From Lentisphaeria bacterium (GTDB taxonomy: Bacteria > Verrucomicrobiota > Lentisphaeria > Oligosphaerales > Oligosphaeraceae): a DNA stretch of 14,856 nt. The stretch covers positions 1 to 14,856 of the forward strand of contig JAKSPA010000014.1 of assembly GCA_024405235.1 (NCBI GenBank). The letters are read 5' to 3'. The translations under genes were made by a program, and so were the position numbers. The notes below the pieces were generated by a model. The model did not search any database, had not been told where the DNA came from, and was given only the letters and a program-made list of their open reading frames with translations. Positions 1-6,113 of the stretch are shown one piece after another. Within the stretch, counting starts at the first letter, position 1; each line of letters starts with the position of its first letter.

Positions 1-45
1 TTTTCTACACATAAAACATACCATTTTTGGTAAGGAGACACAATT

Positions 46-309
46 ATGGCACATAAAAAAGGCCAATCGTCCAGCCGTAACGGCCGTGACAGCAATCCTC
101 AGTATCGTGGCGTGAAGGCATACGGCGGCCAGAAGGTCACTGCCGGAAGCATCATCATCCGTCAGTGCGGCACCAAGTACTTCCCTGGCAAGAACGCTGG
201 CATGGGCAGAGACTACACTGTCTTCGCTCTGATCGACGGAACAGTCGAGTTCGTCAAGCACTCCCGCAAGATCAACATCCTGCCTCTGGAGGATGCTGCC
301 AACGCATAA
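46..309 (+). CDS. rpmA: 50S ribosomal protein L27
   Basis: This 87-residue protein is the bacterial large-subunit protein L27, whose N-terminal tail reaches toward the peptidyl-transferase centre. The sequence opens with MAHKKGQSSSRNGRDS and contains the family core FPGKNAGMGRDYTVFALIDGTV, seen here as FPGKNAGMGRD followed by the FALIDG strand. The length matches the family. It starts directly with MAHKKG, so it lacks the cleaved N-terminal extension found in Firmicutes L27. The start is set by AAGGAGA at 32-38, seven bases upstream of ATG. A small TACCA/TGGTA hairpin (19-32) lies just before this ribosome binding site and could be an expression control element, although it is only 5 bp. rplU normally precedes rpmA, but the 45 bases upstream are too few to show it. 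The gene is followed by its own terminator, so obgE is not co-transcribed here. Confidence 0.98.
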   Translation: MAHKKGQSSSRNGRDSNPQYRGVKAYGGQKVTAGSIIIRQCGTKYFPGKNAGMGRDYTVFALIDGTVEFVKHSRKINILPLEDAANA

Positions 310-328
310 TGCGTGACGCATGAACTTG

Positions 329-366
329 AAAGGCGCGCCTGCTAAAAGCGGACGCGCCTTTTTTTT
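329..366 (+). terminator. Intrinsic terminator after rpmA
   Basis: A perfect 9-bp stem (AAAGGCGCG at 329-337 with CGCGCCTTT at 353-361) is extended inward by a second short helix around 339-343/347-351 with a three-base AAA loop. It runs into eight consecutive T residues (359-366). It lies 19 bases after the rpmA stop and should end the rpmA transcript. Confidence 0.93.
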
Positions 367-501
367 GTGGAAATTATCAAAGGTTTCCGTTAAGGATTGA
401 CGCCAGGGACTTGTCCTGCGCCATGAGTCGCAAATATAAGGAAGATATCGCCTTCTGGATGTGATTGTGGACCATGCGCGCCGTTGGGGGGATGTCATTC
501 T

Positions 502-529
502 ATGACAGGCGTCTGTGGCATATTATTTT
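502..529 (+). promoter_or_regulatory. Weak candidate promoter upstream of the small ORF and mtaB
   Basis: ATGACA (502-507, five of six matches to TTGACA) is followed after 16 bases by TATTTT (524-529, four of six matches to TATAAT). Transcription would start at about 535, only a few bases before the AGGAGG at 538-543, giving a very short leader. Both boxes are imperfect and AT-rich matches arise by chance, so this is tentative. Confidence 0.2.
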
Positions 530-553
530 CTAAACATAGGAGGTTGTTTGAAG

Positions 554-694
554 ATGATTGACTATGTATTCAACCGAATTGACGAAAACTTTTTTGGGGG
601 CATTCTCATGGCTGTGCAATGTAACCAGACGATAGGCATTTGGGATGTGATGAAAGCAACCAATGTGCGGACAAAAGCCACGATGCAGTCATAA
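554..694 (+). CDS. Possible 46-residue small protein or leader peptide upstream of mtaB
   Basis: An ATG at 554 is preceded by AGGAGG at 538-543 with a 10-base spacer, the best Shine-Dalgarno sequence in the neighbourhood. The frame runs 46 codons to TAA at 692-694. The protein begins MIDYVFNRIDENFFGGILMA and ends KATMQS. It has no signal peptide or recognised domain, and I do not recognise it. The frame is the same as mtaB: the stop is followed by six more sense codons and then the mtaB ATG. mtaB itself has no visible Shine-Dalgarno sequence, so ribosomes finishing this ORF could reinitiate on mtaB 18 bases later. That coupling is inference. The ORF may equally be a chance open frame. Confidence 0.3.
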   Translation: MIDYVFNRIDENFFGGILMAVQCNQTIGIWDVMKATNVRTKATMQS

Positions 695-712
695 GCAATT
701 ACATTATGTAAC

Positions 713-2020
713 ATGAAAAGAGCGAGTTTTCACACATTGGGATGCAGGCTGAATCAGGCGGATTCCGCATTGCTGGCGTCGGATTTGTCTGCAGCAGGCT
801 ATGAAATAGTTCCGTGGGGGGAAGAGGCCGATGTGCTGGTGATAAATTCCTGTGCCGTGACGGCGGTGGCTTCGCAAAAGAGCCGCCAGGCTGTGACATC
901 GGCCCGAAAAGCGCATCCGAATGCGTATCTTGTCGTATGTGGCTGTGCCGCAACTGATTCTCAGCTGCTCTCTGGGAAAGGGGCGCTTCTGGCGGATTTG
1001 CTTCTGCCGAATCCAAAACCGAAATCGCTAGCGGCGCTGCTTCCTGAAAATCCGCGCCATGAGGAGCATTCGGCAATCGCGCCGATTCCGCCGATTCCGC
1101 ATTGCGAGGGTTTCACGATTCCAGGCGTGGGACTCTATCCAGAGCGCACGCGTGCGAATTTGAAGGTGCAGGATGGCTGCAGTTTCCGTTGCACATACTG
1201 CATCGTGCCATCGGTGCGTGGCCCTGCACGTTCGCGGGATTTGGACGACATTGTCCGCGAGGCGAGGGCGCTTCTGGAACAGGGGTACCGCGAACTAGTG
1301 CTGACGGGGGTCAATGTGGCGACTTATCGTCAGGGCGATGCGGATTTGGCGACGGTGTTCGAAAGGCTTCTTGAGCTGCCAGGCGATTTCCGTCTGCGCA
1401 TGGGGTCTGTCGAGCCTGGTCCGCTTTTGGATCGCGTGATAGACATCATGGCTCAGGACAAGAGGATGTGTAGATTCCTGCATCTTCCGTTGCAGAATGG
1501 CGACGCGGGCATTCTGAGAAGAATGGCGCGCAGATATACGCTGGAGGAGTACGCACGGACCGTCAATTATGCAGCGGAAAAGGTCTCCGGAATCTGTTTG
1601 GGAACGGACATCATGGTCGGGTTCCCTGGCGAAGACGACGGTGCTTTCAAACGCTGCTACGATTACTTGAGCGGATTGCCTCTTTCGCTCATGCATGTCT
1701 TCTGCTATTCGCCGCGCCCAGGCACGCCGGCTGCGACATGGCCGGGCCGTCCGCAGGGCGATGTCGCCAAAGAACGAATGGACGCGTTGCTGGAACTGGC
1801 GGCGGACAAGGCGCGTGCATTCGCTGCTTCGCAAGTCGGAGAGCGCGTGCGCGTGCTTCTGGAGACAGGCGAACCGTTGGTTCATGGCTGGTCGGACAAT
1901 TATCTGAAGGTCGTGTTGCCGGCAATGTCTGGGCTTGACCAGAATACTTTCCATGAGTGCAGAATCGCAGGCGTGCTTCCAGGCACGGAACGTGAAGTCG
2001 CAGGAGAAATAATAAAATAG
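713..2020 (+). CDS. mtaB: tRNA (N6-threonylcarbamoyladenosine(37)-C2)-methylthiotransferase MtaB
   Basis: This 435-residue enzyme converts t6A at position 37 of ANN-decoding tRNAs to ms2t6A, using S-adenosylmethionine and two 4Fe-4S clusters. The N-terminal UPF0004 domain has its three cluster cysteines at C11 (LGCRLN), C47 (NSCAVT) and C78 (CGCAA). The radical-SAM domain carries CxxxCxxC at C156, C160 and C163 (QDGCSFRCTYC). A TRAM-like tail follows from about residue 375. The LGCRLN opening and the NSCAVT motif fit MtaB better than MiaB or RimO. The stretch between the two domains (about 85-140) is proline-rich and weakly conserved. The ATG at 713 is chosen because it gives the expected MKRASFHTLGCRLN start, but it has no clear Shine-Dalgarno sequence, unlike most genes here. 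It is followed 4 bases later by the NIF3-family gene. As a SAM-dependent enzyme it shares cofactor chemistry with the SAH recycling genes downstream, though it is not in the same transcript. Confidence 0.93.
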   Translation: MKRASFHTLGCRLNQADSALLASDLSAAGYEIVPWGEEADVLVINSCAVTAVASQKSRQAVTSARKAHPNAYLVVCGCAATDSQLLSGKGALLADLLLPNPKPKSLAALLPENPRHEEHSAIAPIPPIPHCEGFTIPGVGLYPERTRANLKVQDGCSFRCTYCIVPSVRGPARSRDLDDIVREARALLEQGYRELVLTGVNVATYRQGDADLATVFERLLELPGDFRLRMGSVEPGPLLDRVIDIMAQDKRMCRFLHLPLQNGDAGILRRMARRYTLEEYARTVNYAAEKVSGICLGTDIMVGFPGEDDGAFKRCYDYLSGLPLSLMHVFCYSPRPGTPAATWPGRPQGDVAKERMDALLELAADKARAFAASQVGERVRVLLETGEPLVHGWSDNYLKVVLPAMSGLDQNTFHECRIAGVLPGTEREVAGEIIK

Positions 2021-2024
2021 CACT

Positions 2025-2801
2025 ATGTCATTTTCATGCAAAGAGATAGTCGGTTATCTTGATTCGCTTTTCACGGAATGCGCTTGCCCAGACGACTATT
2101 CGCGAAATGGTCTGCAGGTGCAGTGCGGAGACGAATTGTCCACAGTCGCTTTCGCTGTCGATGCGACGAGCGAGACCTTCAGCAAGGCGGCTGAACTCAA
2201 CGCGGGGCTGCTTGTCTGCCATCATGGAATCTTCTGGGGCAATGGCTTGCGAAGCATAACTGGAATTGATGCCGAGCGCATACGCATCCTTATGAAGAAC
2301 GACATTTCTCTTTATGCCGTGCATTTGCCGTTGGATGCACATCGGACAATTGGATGCAATGCCGGATTGGCGGATATAATAGGCCTTGAGGCAGAGGCCA
2401 GAGAGCCCTTTGGTTTCGTGCGCGGCGTATATGCGGGATGCATTGGAAATCTGTGCCAGAAGATAGCTGCGGGGCGGTTGGCGTCGATTCTCGGAAACGC
2501 TTTGAACACCGAATGCCGCATATACGGCTGTGAACCGGAACGGCTGGTGCAACGCGTGGCAATCGTGTCGGGCGCTGGAGAGGATGAAATTCCAGATGCG
2601 GCTCGCATGGGGGCCGATTTGCTGATTACAGGCGAATTGGGGCATGTTGGCGGCATACAGGCGCGTGAATATGGTATCGGCGTGCTTCATGCAGGACACT
2701 ACGCCACTGAGACTGTCGGGCCAAAGGCTCTTATGGCTGCGGTGTCAGCGCATTTCAACGGCCTTGAGTGCCGCTGGATCGACGCGGACACGAAATTATA
2801 G
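2025..2801 (+). CDS. NIF3/YbgI-family dinuclear metal centre protein
   Basis: The 258-residue product matches the compact, single-insert form of the NIF3 family (often annotated GTP cyclohydrolase I type 2-like), whose members form toroidal hexamers with a two-metal site. The biochemical role of the family is poorly settled. Expected metal ligands are visible: H66 and H67 in CHHGIFWG, D104 in HLPLDAH, and H225 and E229 in GHYATE. The family TGELGH segment lies near residue 204. It begins 4 bases after the mtaB stop. AGGAGA at 2002-2007 is rather far from the ATG (17 bases), so translation is probably coupled to mtaB. Nothing is missing or truncated. Confidence 0.9.
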   Translation: MSFSCKEIVGYLDSLFTECACPDDYSRNGLQVQCGDELSTVAFAVDATSETFSKAAELNAGLLVCHHGIFWGNGLRSITGIDAERIRILMKNDISLYAVHLPLDAHRTIGCNAGLADIIGLEAEAREPFGFVRGVYAGCIGNLCQKIAAGRLASILGNALNTECRIYGCEPERLVQRVAIVSGAGEDEIPDAARMGADLLITGELGHVGGIQAREYGIGVLHAGHYATETVGPKALMAAVSAHFNGLECRWIDADTKL

Positions 2802-3067
2802 ACAATTCTCAATTCTCAATGCTCAATTCTCAATTAATTAAGAATGCAGAATTCAATTCTCAATTCAATTAATTAAGAATGCAGAGTGATGAATTAATAT
2901 CTCTTTGTCTATTGATCAAGGCGTCTGCCGTCATTGCATAAAAGTCGCAAAAAAAGCGTCTGCAGAGACCGAAAATGGACCCTTGAAAAAGCTAGAATCG
3001 TCCAGAAGGGGCCTAGAATGGCCCAGAATGAAATGTATCCCCTTTTGTGGATATATACTTAGGCCCT

Positions 3068-3111
3068 AAAAGGCCCTAAAATGGGCCACTTTTGGGGCCT
3101 TTTGCTTTTTT
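3068..3111 (+). terminator. Strong intrinsic terminator inside the inverted-repeat element
   Basis: A 14-bp stem (3068-3081 with 3090-3103; one position is a T-G pair, tolerated as U-G in RNA) closes an 8-base loop (3082-3089) and is followed by GC and then six T residues (3106-3111). The left strand is the second of two tandem GGCCCTAAAA units (3062-3071 and 3072-3081). It would end transcription arriving from mtaB and the NIF3-family gene, about 270 bases past the stop, and so insulate gyrB. Confidence 0.8.
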
Positions 3112-3118
3112 GGGGGGC

Positions 3119-3152
3119 GGCAGAGGGCAGAGGGCAGAGGGCAGAGGGCAGA
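3119..3152. repeat. Tandem repeat of GGCAGAG, about 4.9 copies
   Basis: Four perfect GGCAGAG units and a partial fifth (GGCAGA) run head to tail at 3119-3152, merging with the inner end of the right arm of the inverted repeat. The first and last units flank nothing coding. Perfect identity between units suggests recent expansion or a slippage-prone tract. Confidence 0.93.
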
Positions 3153-3259
3153 CGCTTTGATCAATAGACCATTAGACATAAGAATTAATTCTGCATTTTT
3201 AATTAATTGAGAATTGAGAATTGAGCATTGAGAATTGTGAAAAAGCCGTGTATGAAGTG

Positions 3260-3287
3260 TTGCAACGCGCGCGTGTGACATTATATT
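3260..3287 (+). promoter_or_regulatory. Candidate gyrB promoter
   Basis: TTGCAA (3260-3265, four of six matches to TTGACA) and TATATT (3282-3287, five of six matches to TATAAT) are separated by 16 bases. The spacer begins with an eight-base CG alternation (3266-3273). A start near 3294 would leave a leader of about 100 bases before gyrB. It is the best sigma70-like pair I could find between the inverted repeat and gyrB. Confidence 0.5.
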
Positions 3288-3288
3288 A

Positions 3289-3326
3289 ACGCGTATGTAC
3301 GTGTGCGCATATGCGCATATATATGC
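3289..3326. other. 38-base perfectly alternating purine-pyrimidine tract before gyrB
   Basis: Every base from 3289 to 3326 alternates purine and pyrimidine, mixing CG, TG and TA steps. It includes the palindromes TGCGCATATGCGCA (3304-3317) and ATATGCGCATAT (3309-3320). A shorter alternating tract rich in CG lies at 3265-3277 inside the promoter spacer. Such tracts can adopt left-handed Z-DNA or extrude when DNA is negatively supercoiled. The structural reading is inference; the alternation itself is directly visible. Confidence 0.7.
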
Positions 3327-3385
3327 TCTTATACGCATGTATGCCTTTTCATTAGATCATAGTAGCACAAGCATCAAAATAGATC

Positions 3386-3391
3386 AAGGAG
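3386..3391 (+). promoter_or_regulatory. Ribosome binding site of gyrB
   Basis: AAGGAG lies 4 bases before the ATG at 3396. The spacing is a little short but the match is strong, and it supports this start over a later methionine such as M36. Confidence 0.75.
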
Positions 3392-3395
3392 TCCC

Positions 3396-6059
3396 ATGGT
3401 AAACGAAGAGACAGTAAACAACGAACAGCAGCCCGTCAGTGGAGACGGTGGGCAGATCAAGGTCCTGAAGGGCCTTGAACCCGTGCGCCAGCGTCCTGGC
3501 ATGTATATCGGCGATACGGACGAGAAGGGACTTCACCAATTGGTCTATGAAGTCGTTGACAACTCGATTGACGAAGCGCTTGCGGGATACTGCAAGAACA
3601 TTGAAGTCACCATTGGCTATGACAACTCCATCACCGTTCTGGATGACGGCCGCGGCATTCCAGTCGGCATGCATCCGACGGAACACAAGCCTGCCTGCGA
3701 AGTCGCGCTGACGATGCTTCATGCGGGCGGCAAGTTCGACAAGGACGTCTACAAGTTCTCCGGCGGTCTTCATGGCGTCGGCGTTTCCTGCGTCAACGCG
3801 CTTTCCAAATCGCTGACGCTGACGATTTGCAGAGACGGTCACAAGCACCAGATGCGTTTTGAGCGCGGCAAGGCGGTTGAACCGCTGAAGATCATCGGCG
3901 ACACGGACATCACGGGAACGGAGGTCCGCTATCTGCCCGATCCAGAAATCTTCACAGTGCTGGAATACAAGTGGGAGATTCTTGCGAAGCGTCTGCGCGA
4001 ACTCGCATATCTGAACGCTGGCATCAAGATCACCCTCACCGACGTGCGCGGAACCGATCCCAGAAGCGAGACGTTCCACTATGTCGGCGGCGTTACGGAA
4101 TTCGTTGGCTATCTGAACGAAGGCAAGAATGTCCTGAACGATCCCGTCATCACCTTCAGCGGCGAAGTGAAGAACTTCCGCTCCGACGGCAGCGGCGATT
4201 TCTTCTACGACATCGCCATGCAGTATAACGACACGTATGACGAATCGATCCATTCGTTCGTCAACGGCATCAACACGAAGGACGGCGGAACGCATCTGAC
4301 TGGTTTCCTGACGGCGCTGACCATGGCGATCAACAACTACCAGAAACAGATGAAGGAGGACGCCGACCGCAAGGCTGGCAAGAAGACGGGCAAGGACGCA
4401 CCGAAGAAGCCCTCCTCTTCGAAGGAAATCACCGTCACCAGTGAAGACGTCCGCAAGGGTTTGGCATGCGTCGTGTCCGTGAAGGTAGAGAATCCGCTCT
4501 TCGAAAGTCAGACCAAGACAAAGCTGAACAATCCGGAAGTCAAGGGACTTGTCCAGAGCGCTTCGTACGAGCAGTTGAAGAACTTCTTCGAAGAGCATCC
4601 CGACATCGCGATGCGTCTTGTTGAACATGCGGTCATTTCCGCCACGGCGCGCGAGAAGGCCCGCAAGGCGATCGAGGAGACGATGAACCCCCAGAAGGCG
4701 CTCGTCGGACTTGTCGGCAAGCTTTCCGACTGCTCCTGCAAGGATCCACGCCTCTGCGAACTCTACATCGTCGAGGGTGACTCTGCAGGCGGTTCGGCCA
4801 AGAGCGGCCGCGAGAGCTCCTTCCAGGCGATTCTGCCCATCCGAGGCAAGCTCATCAATGCGGAAAAGGCCACGCCCGAAAAGCTGCTTCGCAACAACGA
4901 AATCCGTTCCCTCTTCACGGCCATCGGCGCTGGCGCGGGAGACGACATCGATGTCTCCAAGGCACGTTATCATCGAATCGTGATCATGACGGATGCTGAT
5001 GTCGATGGTTCCCATATCCGCACGCTGGTTCTTACATTCCTCTACCGCCATCTGAAACCCCTTGTGGAAGCGGGATATGTCTATATCGCCAGACCGCCAC
5101 TCTTCAAGGTCACTCAGGGCAAGCACGAACAGTATGTCGAGACGGAAGACGACATGAACAGCCATCTGACGCGTCTGGCGCTGACGAAGCTTTCCATGCG
5201 TCTGCCTGGCGGTCAGGATCTGCCATGCGATGCGCCTGGACAAATCATCCAGCAGGTCAGAGACTGCCTGCGTCTGTGCAACACCAATCTGCCACGCTAC
5301 GGCATCCATGCGGAGGAGTTCCTTGCGCTGCGCAAGGAGAAGGGCTCTCTGCCTGGCTACATGATCGAGATTCGCGAAAGCGGCGTGCAGAGCACGAAAT
5401 ACGCATGGAGCGCTCAGGAGTGCGAGGCGATAGTCGCGGAAGCTCGTGCGTCAATCGAGCGTGCGAAGGAGGCCGCGCTGGCCGCGCGTCTGGCTGCGCA
5501 GGGCACCGATGCCGTCGCCGAAGCGCCGGCCGTCGAAGAGGTCCCAGAGCAGGAAGTCGAGAAGAGTGCAGAACAGCAATTCGATGAAGACGGCAATGTC
5601 ATTGACGCCGCACCCGCCGTTCAGGAGAAGCCTCTTGAGGATATTCAAGTGGTCAAACTTCCGGAAGCCAGCGCTCTCGAGACTCTTGCTGCCAAGCTGA
5701 AGGAATACGGTCTTGACATCCAGAATCTCTTCAAGGGGGATGCGCCGATTGCGGAACTGGTGAACAACCAGAGCGAACAGGTGACATCTGTCAATTCGCT
5801 GGAAGCTCTCTGCGACGCGGTGACGAACCAGGGCCGCAAGGGCATTACCATCCAGCGCTACAAAGGTCTTGGTGAAATGAGCGCCGACGAATTGTGGGAG
5901 ACCACCATGAATCCTGCGACGCGCACGATGATTCAAGTTAAGGTCGAAGATGCAGAATACGCAGACAAGACTTTCGATCTTCTCATGGGAACGGCAGTCG
6001 CTCCGCGCCGCCAGTTCATCGAAGATCATGCCGACGAGGTTCTGAATCCCGATATCTAG
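3396..6059 (+). CDS. gyrB: DNA gyrase subunit B
   Basis: This 887-residue protein is the ATPase subunit of DNA gyrase, which with GyrA introduces negative supercoils. The GHKL ATPase domain shows the catalytic glutamate E52 and N56 (EVVDNSIDEA), DDGRGIP, and the ATP-lid GGLHGVGVS. The TOPRIM domain has EGDSAGGSAKSGR starting at E460 and the metal site DADVDGSH at 533-538. The C-terminal QRYKGLGEM lies at 820-828, then the tail with WETTMNP. Two insertions stand out. Residues about 320-343 are a lysine- and serine-rich loop in the transducer domain. Residues about 587-808 hold a long insertion at the place where E. coli-type GyrB also has one, but here with an alanine-rich predicted helix (674-700) and a very acidic segment (about 705-745). 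E. coli GyrB is 804 residues, so this one is long. gyrA follows after 54 bases. Confidence 0.98.
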   Translation: MVNEETVNNEQQPVSGDGGQIKVLKGLEPVRQRPGMYIGDTDEKGLHQLVYEVVDNSIDEALAGYCKNIEVTIGYDNSITVLDDGRGIPVGMHPTEHKPACEVALTMLHAGGKFDKDVYKFSGGLHGVGVSCVNALSKSLTLTICRDGHKHQMRFERGKAVEPLKIIGDTDITGTEVRYLPDPEIFTVLEYKWEILAKRLRELAYLNAGIKITLTDVRGTDPRSETFHYVGGVTEFVGYLNEGKNVLNDPVITFSGEVKNFRSDGSGDFFYDIAMQYNDTYDESIHSFVNGINTKDGGTHLTGFLTALTMAINNYQKQMKEDADRKAGKKTGKDAPKKPSSSKEITVTSEDVRKGLACVVSVKVENPLFESQTKTKLNNPEVKGLVQSASYEQLKNFFEEHPDIAMRLVEHAVISATAREKARKAIEETMNPQKALVGLVGKLSDCSCKDPRLCELYIVEGDSAGGSAKSGRESSFQAILPIRGKLINAEKATPEKLLRNNEIRSLFTAIGAGAGDDIDVSKARYHRIVIMTDADVDGSHIRTLVLTFLYRHLKPLVEAGYVYIARPPLFKVTQGKHEQYVETEDDMNSHLTRLALTKLSMRLPGGQDLPCDAPGQIIQQVRDCLRLCNTNLPRYGIHAEEFLALRKEKGSLPGYMIEIRESGVQSTKYAWSAQECEAIVAEARASIERAKEAALAARLAAQGTDAVAEAPAVEEVPEQEVEKSAEQQFDEDGNVIDAAPAVQEKPLEDIQVVKLPEASALETLAAKLKEYGLDIQNLFKGDAPIAELVNNQSEQVTSVNSLEALCDAVTNQGRKGITIQRYKGLGEMSADELWETTMNPATRTMIQVKVEDAEYADKTFDLLMGTAVAPRRQFIEDHADEVLNPDI

Positions 6060-6113
6060 CGGTTCATTCCACGATCACAATCACTCATTTCATAAAATTT
6101 CAGAGAGCTTATT

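Larger units (their letters stand above)
367..712. other. Intergenic region between rpmA and mtaB
   Basis: About 345 bases separate the rpmA terminator from mtaB. I see no tRNA-like cloverleaf, no recognised riboswitch and no long ORF. The only coding candidate is the 46-codon frame at 554-694. The first half (367-500) shows nothing I can name. Confidence 0.5.
2802..3238. repeat. 437-bp inverted-repeat element built from AATTCTCAATT-type units
   Basis: The left arm (2802-2929) and right arm (3147-3238) are inverted copies. Both outer ends read ACAATTCTCAAT inward. Further in, both carry AATTAATTAA, ATGCAGAATT, GTCTATTGATCAA and GCGTCTGCC in the same order on opposite strands. The left arm is longer because it holds a second direct copy of the unit CAATTCTCAATT-AATTAAGAATGCAGA (2824-2850 and 2854-2885). 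The 217-base spacer contains a terminator hairpin and a tandem repeat, and I see no transposase or other ORF. No obvious target-site duplication flanks the arms. It starts immediately after the NIF3-family stop codon. A related palindrome occurs at 11563-11635, so this is a dispersed family. It could be a miniature mobile element, but that is inference. Confidence 0.8.

Noticed and set aside
3119..3152. CRISPR array
   Set aside because: Units are 7 bp, directly adjacent and without spacers, and no cas gene is present.
2802..3395. Origin of replication next to gyrB
   Set aside because: I found no cluster of DnaA-box-like sites and neither dnaA, dnaN nor recF is nearby, so the AT-rich repeats alone do not support an origin.
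3384..5309. 641-codon open frame on the minus strand opposite gyrB
   Set aside because: It mirrors the codon bias of gyrB, its protein has no recognisable domain, and the plus-strand frame is unambiguous GyrB. The same reasoning applies to the minus-strand frames at 6090-7172 and 7206-8711 opposite gyrA.
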